Assembly (NCBI GenBank): GCA_015067615.1
Contig: SVMD01000003.1
Coordinates: forward strand, 1 to 64,000
Reading direction: 5' to 3'
From: Oscillospiraceae bacterium
GTDB lineage: Bacteria > Bacillota > Clostridia > Oscillospirales > Oscillospiraceae
Length of the DNA stretch: 64,000 nucleotides
Made by a program: the position numbers and the translations under genes
Shown: piece by piece, positions 40,425 to 49,820 of the stretch
How the letters are laid out: each line of letters begins with the position of its first letter
Position numbering within the stretch: the stretch's first letter is position 1
Notes under the pieces: model-generated
The model's input: only the letters and a program-made list of their open reading frames with translations
Database searches by the model: none
Told to the model about the DNA's origin: nothing

Positions 40425-41789
40425 ATGAATATTATCATTGCAGGCGACGGCAAAGTGGGCTCCGCCCTGGCCCGTCAGCTCTCCTCCGAGGGTTACGACA
40501 TCACCGTCATCGACACCAATCTGCGGGTCCTGGAGGACAGCAGCGAGCGTTATGACGTGTTTACCGTCCAGGGCAACTGTGCCTCCATGGATACCCTGCT
40601 GGAAGCGGGCGTCAGGGATGCGGATCTGCTCATCGCCGCCACCAACGCTGACGAAGTGAATCTGCTGTGCTGCGCCATTGCCCACGGCATCAACCCCAAG
40701 CTGCATACCATCGCCCGGATCCGCAACCCCGAGTATGACGAGCAGATCTTCCAGATGCGGGATATCTTCGGTCTGTCCATGTCCATCAACCCCGAGCGCC
40801 GAGCCGCCAGAGAAATCGAACGGCTGATCAAGCTGCCCGGCTTCCTGCGCCGTGAGGTTTTCGCCAAGGGCCGTACCGAGATCGTGGAGCTGAAGATCGA
40901 CAAAACCAGCAAGCTGCTGAATGCCAAGCTCATGGAACTGCACGCCATCATCAAGTGCCGGGTGCTGATCTGCGCGGTCCTCCGGGACGGCAAGGCCATG
41001 GTCCCCAACTCAGGTTTGTTCACCTTCCAGGAGGGCGACCGGGTCTTCGTCACCGCACCCACCAAGAACCTGTCCCTGCTTCTGAAAAACTTAAACATCA
41101 TCACCCGCCGGGTCCGCAGCGTTCTGATCTGCGGTGCGGGCAATGTGTGCTATTATCTGGCCTCCTCCCTGCTGAAGAGCGGCATGAGCGTCAAGATCGT
41201 GGAGCGCAGCGAAGCCCGCTGCAACGAGATCAAGACTCTGCTGCCGGAGGCAGAGGTCATTTTGGGCGACGCAGCCGATCCGGAGCTGCTGGAAAGCGAA
41301 AACCTGAGAAATTACGATGCGCTGGTAACCCTGACCGGTGAGGATGAGCTGAATATGATCGTCTCCCTCTACGCCGAAAACGCAGGGCTTCCCCTGGTCA
41401 TCACCAAGCTGGGCAAGGCCTCCAACCGCAACATTCTGGATACCCTGAACCTGGGCAGCGTGGTATGTCCCAAGGATCTGGTGGTCAGCAATATCGTCCG
41501 CTATGTCCGGGCCATGCAGAATCAGACCGGTGCCGCCGTGTCCGTCCATTCCATTGCCGACGGCCAGGTCGAGGCCATGGAATTTGTGGTGGATAAGAAC
41601 AACAAGCACTGCGACATCCCCCTGAAGAATCTGAAGCCCAAGCCCAATGTGCTGATCGCCAGCATCACCCACGGTGCCTGGACCGAGATCCCCAACGGTG
41701 ACTCCATGTTCCACAAGGGCGACAGCGTAGTCGTGGTGGTCACCCGGGGCGACACCCAGGTGCGGCAGCTGAACGATATCTTTGAATAA
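40425..41789 (+). CDS. trkA: Trk potassium uptake regulatory subunit TrkA
   Basis: A 454-residue cytoplasmic protein with duplicated RCK architecture: TrkA-N (NIIIAGDGKVGSALARQL, NAD-binding), TrkA-C (ELKIDKTSKLLNAKLMEL ... MVPNSGLFTFQEGDRVFV), a second TrkA-N (SVLICGAGNVCYYLASSLL) and a second TrkA-C ending in FHKGDSVVVVVTRG. Binding of NADH/NAD and ATP/ADP gates the TrkH channel. RBS GAGG. The trkH gene begins 11 bases after its stop. Confidence 0.97.
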   Translation: MNIIIAGDGKVGSALARQLSSEGYDITVIDTNLRVLEDSSERYDVFTVQGNCASMDTLLEAGVRDADLLIAATNADEVNLLCCAIAHGINPKLHTIARIRNPEYDEQIFQMRDIFGLSMSINPERRAAREIERLIKLPGFLRREVFAKGRTEIVELKIDKTSKLLNAKLMELHAIIKCRVLICAVLRDGKAMVPNSGLFTFQEGDRVFVTAPTKNLSLLLKNLNIITRRVRSVLICGAGNVCYYLASSLLKSGMSVKIVERSEARCNEIKTLLPEAEVILGDAADPELLESENLRNYDALVTLTGEDELNMIVSLYAENAGLPLVITKLGKASNRNILDTLNLGSVVCPKDLVVSNIVRYVRAMQNQTGAAVSVHSIADGQVEAMEFVVDKNNKHCDIPLKNLKPKPNVLIASITHGAWTEIPNGDSMFHKGDSVVVVVTRGDTQVRQLNDIFE

Positions 41790-41800
41790 GAGGCTACAGT

Positions 41801-43249
41801 ATGAACTATAAAATGATGGGACGCTTCATTTCCCAGATTCTGTTCATCGAAGCGTTCTTTATGATCCCCGCGTTATGCATCAGTATGGGCTACGGCGAGG
41901 GCCATGCCGTTCGGGCTTTTGCCATCACCATCGCCATCACCGCCGCCATCTCTGTGGCGCTGTACCTGCTGTGCAAGGGTGCCCCCAGCGCCTTCCAGGC
42001 CAGGGAAGGACTGGTCTGTGTCAGCGTCAGCTGGATCGTGCTGAGCTTGCTGGGCTGCCTGCCCTTCTATATCTCCCGGGAGATTCCCAGCTATGTGGAC
42101 GCTTTCTTCGAGATCGTCTCCGGCTTCACCACCACCGGTGCCTCCATCGTACCCGCGGTGGAAGAGCTGTCCCACGGCATTCTCTACTGGCGCTCCTTCA
42201 GCCACTGGGTGGGCGGCATGGGCGTGCTGGTGTTCCTGCTGGCCTTTACCGGTCAGAAGGGTCAGGGATTTACCATGCACCTGCTGAGAGCCGAATCCCC
42301 CGGCCCCAACGTGGGCAAGCTGGTTCCCAAAATGCGCAAGACCGCAGGTATCCTGTACCTGCTGTATATCGGTCTGACGGTTCTGGATATCATTTTCCTG
42401 CTGCTGGGCGATATGCCTCTGTTCGAGGCGGTCTGTCACGCCTTTGGCACCGCCGGCACCGGCGGTTTCGGCGTAAAGAACGACTCTCTCGCCTCCTACA
42501 GCCCCTATCTGCAGAATGTGACCACGGTGTTCATGATCCTCTTCGGCGTGAACTTCAGCTGCTACTACCTGCTGCTCCTGAAGCAGTTTAAAAGCGTGTT
42601 CAAGGATGAGGAGCTGCGGACCTATTTCGGTATCATTTTTGTCAGCATTGTGCTGATCTGCCTGAATATCCGCCACCTGTACCCCACACTGGAGGAAACT
42701 ATCCGCCACGCTGCTTTCCAGGTGGGCTCCATCATCACCACCACCGGCTATGCCACCACGGATTTTGACCTGTGGCCTGCCTTCTCCAAGACGCTGATCC
42801 TGCTGCTGATGGTCTGCGGCGCCAGCGCCGGTTCCACCGGCGGCGGCATCAAGGTGGCCCGTGTTCTGCTGATCTTCAAGAGCCTGACCCGGAACATCCG
42901 CCAGGTCATCAGCCCCCGGAAGGTGGAGCTGGTGAGAAACAACGGCCATGTGGTGGACCAGAAGATCCTGGACAACACCAACGCCTACCTGGCCGCCTAT
43001 GTGATCATCATTTTCTCGGTATTTCTGATCATCTCCCTGGACGGCTTCTCCATCGGCACCAATTTCTCCGCGGTGCTGTGTACCTTCAACAATATCGGTC
43101 CCGGCTTCGAGGCGGTGGGTCCCACCTGCAATTTCTCCGCCTACTCCCCCTTAAGCAAGCTGGTCCTTTCCTGGGCCATGCTGGCAGGCCGTCTGGAGAT
43201 CTTCCCCATGCTGGTCCTGTTCAGCCACAACACCTGGAAACGCAGATAA
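41801..43249 (+). CDS. trkH: Trk potassium uptake channel subunit TrkH
   Basis: A 482-residue membrane protein of the SKT superfamily with four pore repeats. Selectivity-filter segments are visible as SGFTTTGASIV, GTAGTGGFGVKN, ITTTGYATTDF and CTFNNIGPGFEAVGPT; the third-repeat gating loop CGASAGSTGGGIKVAR is intact. The C-terminal motif MLAGRLEIFPMLVLF is standard. RBS AGAGG. It pairs with TrkA upstream. Confidence 0.97.
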   Translation: MNYKMMGRFISQILFIEAFFMIPALCISMGYGEGHAVRAFAITIAITAAISVALYLLCKGAPSAFQAREGLVCVSVSWIVLSLLGCLPFYISREIPSYVDAFFEIVSGFTTTGASIVPAVEELSHGILYWRSFSHWVGGMGVLVFLLAFTGQKGQGFTMHLLRAESPGPNVGKLVPKMRKTAGILYLLYIGLTVLDIIFLLLGDMPLFEAVCHAFGTAGTGGFGVKNDSLASYSPYLQNVTTVFMILFGVNFSCYYLLLLKQFKSVFKDEELRTYFGIIFVSIVLICLNIRHLYPTLEETIRHAAFQVGSIITTTGYATTDFDLWPAFSKTLILLLMVCGASAGSTGGGIKVARVLLIFKSLTRNIRQVISPRKVELVRNNGHVVDQKILDNTNAYLAAYVIIIFSVFLIISLDGFSIGTNFSAVLCTFNNIGPGFEAVGPTCNFSAYSPLSKLVLSWAMLAGRLEIFPMLVLFSHNTWKRR

Positions 43250-43260
43250 CGCATTACCCA

Positions 43261-43290
43261 AGCGCACCGCAAAAATGCGGTGCGCTTTTT
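43261..43290 (+). terminator. Terminator of trkA-trkH
   Basis: Stem AGCGCACCGCA / TGCGGTGCGCT with AAA loop, then TTTT. Confidence 0.9.
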
Positions 43291-43305
43291 ATGCAACTTT
43301 TTCCA

Positions 43306-43335
43306 TTGACACATTCTGATTGTTTATGGTATAAT
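43306..43335 (+). promoter_or_regulatory. Promoter of the pyrimidine operon
   Basis: TTGACA (43306-43311), 18 bases, TATAAT (43330-43335). About 105 bases of untranslated leader follow before pyrC. Confidence 0.9.
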
Positions 43336-43348
43336 TCCAAAGATAAAT

Positions 43349-43417
43349 ACGGCAAGCCGGGCTCTCCCCGGTTACCCCTTATTGAGCGTCTTGCCGTCCC
43401 CGGCAGGACATTTTTTT
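43349..43417 (+). promoter_or_regulatory. Transcription attenuator in the pyr operon leader
   Basis: Terminator: GTCTTGCCG (43388-43396), loop TCCC, CGGCAGGAC (43101+ region, precisely 43401-43409 by count), then A and seven T to 43417. The segment CTTGCCGT (43390-43397) can instead pair with ACGGCAAG at 43349-43356, enclosing a CCGGG/CCCGG hairpin (43357-43371). The two structures exclude each other, the arrangement of an antiterminator/terminator switch. Confidence 0.75.
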
Positions 43418-43446
43418 AGGATGAAATCAGCAGAAAGGAGAACACT

Positions 43447-44655
43447 ATGACGAACGCAAAGATCATTTCCGCATCCCTGGGTCATGCTGTTTCCGATGGC
43501 ATCTGTGCCGCCGTTTCCACCCCCGAATTTTCTCGTTTTGACGATTCCCGTTATACGGTTTTCCCCGGCTTTTGTGATGTGCATGTGCATTTCCGCGAGC
43601 CGGGCTTTTCTTATAAAGAGACCATGGTCACCGGCTCTGCCGCTTCCGCCCGGGGCGGCTATACCGCGGTGTGCACCATGCCCAACCTGAATCCCGTCCC
43701 TGACAGCGTCGAACACTTAAATGAGCAGCTGAAGCTGATCCGGGAAGGCGCCTGCATCCATGTTTTCCCCTACGGTGCCATCACTGTGGGCGAAAAGGGC
43801 GAAGTCCTGGCAGATCTGGAAGGCATGGCAGCCAACGTCATCGGCTTTTCCGACGACGGTAAGGGCGTTCAGAACGACGACATGATGCGCGCGGCCATGA
43901 TGAAAGCCAAAGAGCTGAATGTGCCCATCGTGGCCCACTGCGAAGTCAACGAGCTGCTCCGCGGCGGCTACATTCATGACGGTGAGTACGCCAGGGAGCA
44001 TGGCCATCGGGGCATCTGCTCCGAGAGCGAATGGGCTCAGATCGCCCGGGACCTGGAGCTGGTGAAGGAGATCGGCTGCAAGTACCACGTCTGCCACATC
44101 TCCACCAAGGAGAGTGTGGACATCATCCGCAAGGCCAAGGCCGAGGGTGTGGACGTGACGTGTGAAACCGGCCCCCACTATCTTGTGATGGACGATTCCT
44201 TCCTGCAGGAGGAGGGCCGCTTCAAGATGAATCCCCCTCTGCGCTCTGCCGAGGACCGGGAAGCCCTGATTCAGGGCATTATCGACGGCACTATCGACTG
44301 CATTGCCACCGACCATGCCCCCCACTCCGCCGAGGAGAAGGCAAAGGGCCTGGAAAAGAGCGCTTTTGGTGTGGTAGGCATTGAAACTGCCTTCCCAATC
44401 TGCTACACTTATCTGGTAAAGAGCGGTATCATCACCCTGGAAAAGCTCATCGACCTGCTGGTGAAGAACCCCAGAGAGCGCTTCGGCATTCCCTGCGGCA
44501 ATGACTTCACCGTGTGGGACCTGGACGCTGTGGATGTTGTGGACCCTGACGACTTCCTGTCCCTGGGCAAGGCCACACCCTTTGAGGGCTGGCAGGTCTA
44601 CGGCAAGTGCATCGCCACCGTCTGCGACGGCAAAATCGTATATTCCGCTGGCTAA
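43447..44655 (+). CDS. pyrC: Dihydroorotase
   Basis: A 402-residue zinc amidohydrolase of the type I (class I, Bacillus-like) dihydroorotases, closing carbamoyl aspartate to dihydroorotate. Visible: metal site CDVHVHFREPGF, GGYTAVCTMPN, the catalytic-loop segments IVAHCE and YHVCHISTKESV, RFKMNPPLRS and CIATDHAPHS with the catalytic aspartate. AAGGAG is six bases from the ATG. First gene of the pyrimidine operon, behind the attenuator; an inverted repeat separates it from carB. Confidence 0.97.
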   Translation: MTNAKIISASLGHAVSDGICAAVSTPEFSRFDDSRYTVFPGFCDVHVHFREPGFSYKETMVTGSAASARGGYTAVCTMPNLNPVPDSVEHLNEQLKLIREGACIHVFPYGAITVGEKGEVLADLEGMAANVIGFSDDGKGVQNDDMMRAAMMKAKELNVPIVAHCEVNELLRGGYIHDGEYAREHGHRGICSESEWAQIARDLELVKEIGCKYHVCHISTKESVDIIRKAKAEGVDVTCETGPHYLVMDDSFLQEEGRFKMNPPLRSAEDREALIQGIIDGTIDCIATDHAPHSAEEKAKGLEKSAFGVVGIETAFPICYTYLVKSGIITLEKLIDLLVKNPRERFGIPCGNDFTVWDLDAVDVVDPDDFLSLGKATPFEGWQVYGKCIATVCDGKIVYSAG

Positions 44656-44656
44656 C

Positions 44657-44726
44657 GTAGGGCGGGGGCTCGCCCCCGCCGTGACACAGGCAAGCGTTAC
44701 CCGGCGGGGGCAAGCCCCCGCCCTAC
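44657..44726. repeat. GTAGGGCGGGG-type palindromic repeat between pyrC and carB
   Basis: GTAGGGCGGGGGC (44657-44669) is inverted as GCCCCCGCCCTAC (44714-44726); each arm also folds on itself (GGCGGGGGCTCGCCCCCGCC). Second family of intergenic palindromes, found again at 50538-50671. Confidence 0.9.
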
Positions 44727-44762
44727 AATAGAGTTTCAAGTTTCTTAGGAGGAGAAATAACA

Positions 44763-47700
44763 ATGGCAAAGAGAACAGACATCAAAAAGATTCTGATCAT
44801 CGGCTCCGGCCCCATCGTCATCGGCCAGGCCGCTGAGTTCGACTACGCCGGCACCCAGGCCTGCCTGGCCCTGCGGGAAGAGGGCTACGAGGTTGTGCTG
44901 TGCAACTCTAACCCCGCCACCATCATGACCGACACCGTCATCGCCGACAAGGTCTACATGGAGCCCCTGACCCTGGAGTATATCGCCAAGATCATCCGCT
45001 ATGAGCGTCCCGACGCCATCGTCCCCGGCATCGGCGGTCAGACCGGCCTGAACCTGGCCATGCAACTGGAGAAGAAGGGCGTCCTGAAGGAGTGCCGGGT
45101 GAAGCTGCTGGGTACCTCCTCCGCTTCCATCGAGCGGGCTGAGGACCGGGAGATGTTCAAGGAGATGTGCCAGTCCATCGGCGAGCCCGTTATCCCCTCC
45201 GAGATCACCTACTCCCTGGAGGAGGCCAAGGAAGCTGCCAAGCGCATCGGCTACCCTGTGGTCCTGCGTCCCGCCTTCACCCTGGGCGGCACCGGCGGCG
45301 GCTTTGCCTACAACGAGGAAGAGCTGATGGAGATCGGCATCAACGCCTTCAACCTGTCTCCTGTCCATCAGGTTCTGATTGAAAAGTCCGTCAAGGGCTA
45401 CAAGGAGATCGAGTTCGAGGTCATGCGCGACTCCAATGACCATGCCATCACCATCTGCGGCATGGAGAACATCGACCCTGTGGGCGTCCACACCGGCGAC
45501 TCTCTGGTTGTGGCTCCCATCATGACCCTCTCCAAAGAGGATGAGAAGATGCTCAACGACTCCGCCATCAAGATCATCCGCGAGCTGAAGATCGAAGGCG
45601 GCTGCAATGTCCAATATGCCCTGAACCCCAACACCTCTGAGTACTACCTCATCGAGGTCAACCCCAGAGTTTCCCGCTCCTCCGCTCTGGCTTCCAAGGC
45701 TTCCGGCTACCCCATCGCCCGGGTCACCGCCAAGATCGCCGTGGGTATGGCCCTGGAGGACATCAAGATTGCCAACACCAACGCAGCCTTTGAGCCCAAG
45801 CTGGACTACGTCATCGCCAAGCTGCCCCGGTTCCCCTTCGACAAGTTCGCCTCTGCCACCAACAAGCTGGGCACCCAGATGAAGGCCACCGGCGAGGTCA
45901 TGGGCATCGGCTCCAACCTGGAGGAGTGCCTGCTGAAGTCCGTCCGCTCCCTGGAGATCGGCGCCTGCCACTTCCACCTGCCCAAGTTCGATGACAAGAC
46001 CACCGGCGAGCTGCTGCAGTATATCGCCGAGTTCCGGGATGACAACATCTTCGCCATCGCCGAGCTGCTGCGCCGGGACGTGACTGTGGAGACCATCCAC
46101 GAGATCACCCAGATCACTTCCTATTTCCTGGAAGCCGTCCGCAACATTGTGGACATGGAGCGCAAGCTCTCCGCTTCCCGGGATGTGGAGACCTTCAAGG
46201 CCGCCAAGGCCATGGGCTTCTCCGATAAGTTCATCGCCAAGCTGTGGAATGTGAAGGAGATCGACGTCTACAACCTGCGCAAGGCCCACAACATCTTCCC
46301 CGTGTTCAAGATGGTGGACACCTGCCACACCGGCGCCTATATCCCCTACTTCTACTCCTCCTACCAGGGCGAAAACGCCTCCATCCTGACGAACCGCAAG
46401 AAGATCGTGGTGCTGGGCGCAGGCCCCATCCGTATCGGCCAGGGTGTGGAATTCGACTACTCCACCGTCCACGCGGTCATGACCATCAAGAACGCCGGTT
46501 ACGAGGCCATCATCATCAACAACAACCCCGAAACCGTCTCCACCGACTACACCACCGCTGACAAGCTGTACTTCGAGCCTCTGACCACCGAGGATGTGAT
46601 GAACATCATCGAGTTTGAGAAGCCCGACGGTGTCATCGCCTCCCTGGGCGGCCAGACCGCCATCAACCTGGCCCAGCCCCTCCATGACCGGGGCGTGAAG
46701 ATTATCGGCACCGACTGCGCCGCCATCGACAAGGCTGAGGACCGGAACGCTTTCGAAAACCTGCTCAACGAGCTGAACATCCCCCGGGCCAAGGGCCAGG
46801 CCGTGACCAAGCTGGAGGACGGCATCGCCGCCGCCGCTGAGATCGGCTACCCCGTGCTGGTCCGTCCCTCCTTCGTGCTGGGCGGCCGTGCCATGCAGAT
46901 CGTGGCCAACGAGGAGCAGCTGCGCCACTACCTGCGCACCGCCGTTGAGATCGACGAGGACAAGCCTGTTCTGGTTGACAAGTATATCCAGGGCCGTGAG
47001 GTGGAGATTGACGCCATCTGCGACGGCCGGGATGTGTTCGTCCCCGGCATCATGGAGCTGGTGGAGCGCACCGGCGTCCACTCCGGCGACTCCATCTCCG
47101 TCTACCCCTCCTTCTCCATCTCCAACAAGGTCAAGGGTATCATCCTGCAGTACGCCAAGAAGCTGGGCCTGGGCATCGGCATCGTGGGCCTGTTCAACAT
47201 CCAGTTCATCGTGGACAAGGATGACAACGTGTTCATCATCGAGGTGAACCCCCGTTCCTCCCGTACCGTTCCCTTCCTGTCTAAGGCCACCGGCTACTCC
47301 CTGGCTGATATCGCCACCGAGGTCATCCTGGGCAAGAGTCTGAAGGAGCAGGGCATCTTCGACATCTATCCCGATGAGAAGGACCGCTTCTATGTGAAAG
47401 CTCCCGTCTTCTCCTTCAACAAGATCCGTGGTCTGGACGCCTACCTGTCCCCCGAGATGAAGTCCACCGGCGAGGCCATCGGCTACGACCGGACCATGAC
47501 CCGCGCCCTGTACAAGGCCCTCCAGGCCTCCGGCATGCACCTGCAGAACTACGGCACTGTCTTTGCCACCATCGCCGACCAGGATAAGGAGGAGGCTCTG
47601 CCTCTGATCCGCCGGTTCTACCAGCTGGGCTTCAACATCGAGGCCACCCACGGCACCGCCAAGTTCCTGAAGAACCACGGCATCCGCACCCATGCCCTGA

Positions 47701-47930
47701 GCAAGGTCAGCGACGGCAGCGATGAGATCCCCAACGCCATGCGCCAGGGCCACATCGCCTACTTCATCAACACCAAGGACCCCGGCTCCACCGCCCACAA
47801 CGACGGTGCCCTGCTGCGCCAGGTGGCTACCGAGTACAACGTGACCATGTTCACCGCTCTGGATACCGTCAAGGCTCTGCTGGACGTGCTGGAAGAGACC
47901 ACTCTGACTATCTCCACCATCGACGCTTAA
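44763..47930 (+). CDS. carB: Carbamoyl-phosphate synthase large subunit
   Basis: A 1055-residue enzyme that makes carbamoyl phosphate from bicarbonate, ammonia and two ATP. Two ATP-grasp halves: first from IKKILIIGSGPIVIGQAAEFDYAGTQA with PAFTLGGTGGG and VEVNPR-type residues, second from KKIVVLGAGPIRIGQGVEFDYSTVHA with PSFVLGGRAMQIV and IIEVNPRSSRTVPF; then the regulatory MGS-like domain (PLIRRFYQLGFNIEATHGTAKFL). The ATG has AGGAGG ten bases upstream. The small glutaminase subunit gene carA, usually adjacent, is absent from the window and must be elsewhere or ammonia is used directly. Confidence 0.98.
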   Translation: MAKRTDIKKILIIGSGPIVIGQAAEFDYAGTQACLALREEGYEVVLCNSNPATIMTDTVIADKVYMEPLTLEYIAKIIRYERPDAIVPGIGGQTGLNLAMQLEKKGVLKECRVKLLGTSSASIERAEDREMFKEMCQSIGEPVIPSEITYSLEEAKEAAKRIGYPVVLRPAFTLGGTGGGFAYNEEELMEIGINAFNLSPVHQVLIEKSVKGYKEIEFEVMRDSNDHAITICGMENIDPVGVHTGDSLVVAPIMTLSKEDEKMLNDSAIKIIRELKIEGGCNVQYALNPNTSEYYLIEVNPRVSRSSALASKASGYPIARVTAKIAVGMALEDIKIANTNAAFEPKLDYVIAKLPRFPFDKFASATNKLGTQMKATGEVMGIGSNLEECLLKSVRSLEIGACHFHLPKFDDKTTGELLQYIAEFRDDNIFAIAELLRRDVTVETIHEITQITSYFLEAVRNIVDMERKLSASRDVETFKAAKAMGFSDKFIAKLWNVKEIDVYNLRKAHNIFPVFKMVDTCHTGAYIPYFYSSYQGENASILTNRKKIVVLGAGPIRIGQGVEFDYSTVHAVMTIKNAGYEAIIINNNPETVSTDYTTADKLYFEPLTTEDVMNIIEFEKPDGVIASLGGQTAINLAQPLHDRGVKIIGTDCAAIDKAEDRNAFENLLNELNIPRAKGQAVTKLEDGIAAAAEIGYPVLVRPSFVLGGRAMQIVANEEQLRHYLRTAVEIDEDKPVLVDKYIQGREVEIDAICDGRDVFVPGIMELVERTGVHSGDSISVYPSFSISNKVKGIILQYAKKLGLGIGIVGLFNIQFIVDKDDNVFIIEVNPRSSRTVPFLSKATGYSLADIATEVILGKSLKEQGIFDIYPDEKDRFYVKAPVFSFNKIRGLDAYLSPEMKSTGEAIGYDRTMTRALYKALQASGMHLQNYGTVFATIADQDKEEALPLIRRFYQLGFNIEATHGTAKFLKNHGIRTHALSKVSDGSDEIPNAMRQGHIAYFINTKDPGSTAHNDGALLRQVATEYNVTMFTALDTVKALLDVLEETTLTISTIDA

Positions 47931-47949
47931 TTCACTGGCGCGCAGCGCC

Positions 47950-48150
47950 CATACCTTCCCCCGAGGGGAAGGTGGGCCGCCGCCAGGCGGGTCGGAAGAG
48001 GAATGGCGATATCTAACGGACAGACTGCACCGAAGCATAAAGGTTGCAAGTTGCAGCTTTCTGCCGTTATCACTCGCTGCGTTCCAAATCCAACATCTCG
48101 CCGTTCCTCTTCCGGCGCTTCGCGCCACCTTCCCCCGGGGGAAGGTTCAG
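47950..48150. repeat. Long inverted repeat between carB and pyrK
   Basis: ACCTTCCCCCGAGGGGAAGGT near 47953 and ACCTTCCCCCGGGGGAAGGT ending at 48146 form terminal hairpins; inside, GGAAGAGGAATGGCGA (47994-48009) is inverted as TCGCCGTTCCTCTTCC (48099-48114) with one mismatch. It resembles the core of the terminal-inverted-repeat family but lacks TAAATTATCGTTTA ends. It nearly fills the 256-base gap. Confidence 0.85.
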
Positions 48151-48186
48151 CGGTTTCGCCGCAAAAATGCGGAAAGGATGGAATCC

Positions 48187-48915
48187 ATGAAACAATCCAT
48201 TTTCACTATCATCAGCAACGAGGCATTGACTCGTGACGTATACAAGATGGTCCTCTCCGGCGACACCTCTGCCGTCACCAACTGCGGCCAGTTCGTGAAC
48301 ATCCAGCTGGACGGACTGTTCCTGCGGCGGCCCATCTCCGTCTGCGACTACGACGCAGAGACCCTGACCATCATCTACAAGGTGGTCGGCAAGGGTACTG
48401 AAGCCATGGCTGGCATGAAGTCCGGCGAAAAGCTGGATATTCTGACTGGTCTGGGCAACGGCTACGATCTGACTCTCTCCGGCAGCAACCCCGTTTTGCT
48501 GGGCGGCGGCGTAGGCGTGCCCCCCATGTACAACCTGGCTAAGAAGCTTATTGGCGAGGGCAAGAAGGTCAGCGTGATCCTGGGCTTCAACACCGAAAGC
48601 GAAATTTTCTACGAAAACGAATTCAAGGCTCTGGGCTGCGACGTGACGGTCACCACCGTGGACGGCTCCTACGGCGTCAAGGGCTTCGTCACCGACGCCC
48701 TGCCCGCAAGCTATACTTATTTCTACACCTGCGGCCCGGAGCCCATGCTGAAGGCCGTTTACAAGGCAACCAATACCTCCGGCCAGATGAGCTTTGAGGA
48801 GCGGATGGGCTGCGGCTTCGGCGCCTGCATGGGCTGCTCCTGCAAGACCCTCACCGGCTACAAGCGCATCTGCAAGGAAGGCCCCGTGATGAAGAAGGAG
48901 GATATCTTATGGTAA
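48187..48915 (+). CDS. pyrK: Dihydroorotate dehydrogenase electron-transfer subunit
   Basis: A 242-residue FAD and 2Fe-2S protein that passes electrons from PyrD to NAD. Visible: FAD-binding FLRRPISVCDYD, the NAD-domain LLGGGVGVPPMYNLAKKL, YTCGPEPMLKAV, and the C-terminal cluster CGFGACMGCSCKTLTGYKRICKEGPVM with the four 2Fe-2S cysteines. The start is ATG 48187, with AAGGA eight bases upstream; an in-frame ATG three codons earlier touches that site. The end overlaps pyrD by seven bases. Confidence 0.97.
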   Translation: MKQSIFTIISNEALTRDVYKMVLSGDTSAVTNCGQFVNIQLDGLFLRRPISVCDYDAETLTIIYKVVGKGTEAMAGMKSGEKLDILTGLGNGYDLTLSGSNPVLLGGGVGVPPMYNLAKKLIGEGKKVSVILGFNTESEIFYENEFKALGCDVTVTTVDGSYGVKGFVTDALPASYTYFYTCGPEPMLKAVYKATNTSGQMSFEERMGCGFGACMGCSCKTLTGYKRICKEGPVMKKEDILW

Positions 48916-49820
48916 ACACCAAAGTCAATCTCTGCGGTATTGAGCTGGATAACCCTGTGATCCCCGCCTCCGGCACCTTCGGCTACGGCTACGAGTTTGC
49001 CGAGCTCTATGACATCAACTGTCTGGGCTCCTTCTCCTTCAAGGGCACCACCAAGGACCCCCGGTTCGGCAACCCCACTCCCCGGATCGCGGAATGCCCC
49101 AATGGTATGATCAATGCCGTGGGTCTGCAGAATCCCGGCGTGGAGAAGGTCATCTCCCATGAGCTGCCTCTGCTGAAACAGTGCTTCCACAAGCCTGTGA
49201 TGGCAAATGTCTCCGGCTTCAGCGTTGAAGACTATGCCTACACCTGCGAAAAGCTGGATAAAGAGGAACAGGTGGGCTGGCTGGAGGTCAACGTCTCCTG
49301 CCCCAACGTCCACGGCGGCGGCATGAGCTTCGGCACCCAGCCGGAGGCCGCCGCAGAAGTGACCCGGGCGGTGAAGGCTGTCACCACCAAGCCTGTGATC
49401 ATTAAGCTCTCTCCCAATGTCACCGACATTGTTTCCATCGCCAAGGCCTGCGAGGACGCAGGCGCCGACGGCATCAGCCTGATCAACACATTGCTCGGCA
49501 TGCGCATCAATCTGCGCAACCGCAAGCCCGTCATCGCCAACACCATGGGCGGCTTCTCCGGCCCCGCCATCTTCCCGGTGGCCGTCCGGATGGTCTACCA
49601 GGTGGCCAAGGCGGTGAATATCCCCGTGGTGGGCATGGGCGGCGTCAGCAGCGCTGAGGACGTCATCGAAATGATGCTGGCAGGCGCCACCGCTGTGGAA
49701 GTGGGCGCTGCCAACCTGGTCAATCCGTATATCTGCCGTGACATCGTGCGGGACCTGCCCGAAGTTATGGCTAAGTACAATATCAACAACTTAAGTGAAA
49801 TTATTGGAGGCGTAAAGTAA
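48909..49820 (+). CDS. pyrD: Dihydroorotate dehydrogenase, class 1B catalytic subunit
   Basis: A 303-residue FMN enzyme oxidising dihydroorotate to orotate. Visible: NPVIPASGTFGYG, FSFKGTTKDPRFGNPTPRIAE, NAVGLQNPG, the class 1 catalytic-cysteine loop NVSCPNVHGGGMSFG, IKLSPNVTDI, and MGGFSGPAIFPVAVRMVYQV ... GMGGVSSAEDVIEMMLAG. Class 1B enzymes work as a heterotetramer with PyrK, whose gene overlaps it. The stop overlaps the pyrF start by one base (TAATG). Confidence 0.98.
   Translation: MVNTKVNLCGIELDNPVIPASGTFGYGYEFAELYDINCLGSFSFKGTTKDPRFGNPTPRIAECPNGMINAVGLQNPGVEKVISHELPLLKQCFHKPVMANVSGFSVEDYAYTCEKLDKEEQVGWLEVNVSCPNVHGGGMSFGTQPEAAAEVTRAVKAVTTKPVIIKLSPNVTDIVSIAKACEDAGADGISLINTLLGMRINLRNRKPVIANTMGGFSGPAIFPVAVRMVYQVAKAVNIPVVGMGGVSSAEDVIEMMLAGATAVEVGAANLVNPYICRDIVRDLPEVMAKYNINNLSEIIGGVK

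Larger units (their letters stand above)
43117..43349 (+). other. placeholder-corrected: see attenuator entry at 43349-43417
   Basis: The attenuator is annotated in full in the next entry; the end coordinate of this line is a transcription slip and the entry should be ignored. Confidence 0.

Noticed and set aside
43349-43417. A malformed feature line with end 43117 and an imprecise second-arm note in the attenuator entry
   Set aside because: This is a coordinate slip on my side. The attenuator is 43349-43417; the terminator arms are 43388-43396 and 43401-43409 with seven T at 43411-43417. The line with confidence 0 carries no information.
43349-43417. Naming the pyr leader a PyrR-binding attenuator
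   Set aside because: The competing helices are visible, but the leader hairpin loop does not match the PyrR-binding consensus I know, so the effector is left open.
44745-48128. A 1127-codon open frame opposite carB
   Set aside because: Same artefact: repetitive VDDGDG/LGG translation complementary to carB codons, no family motif.
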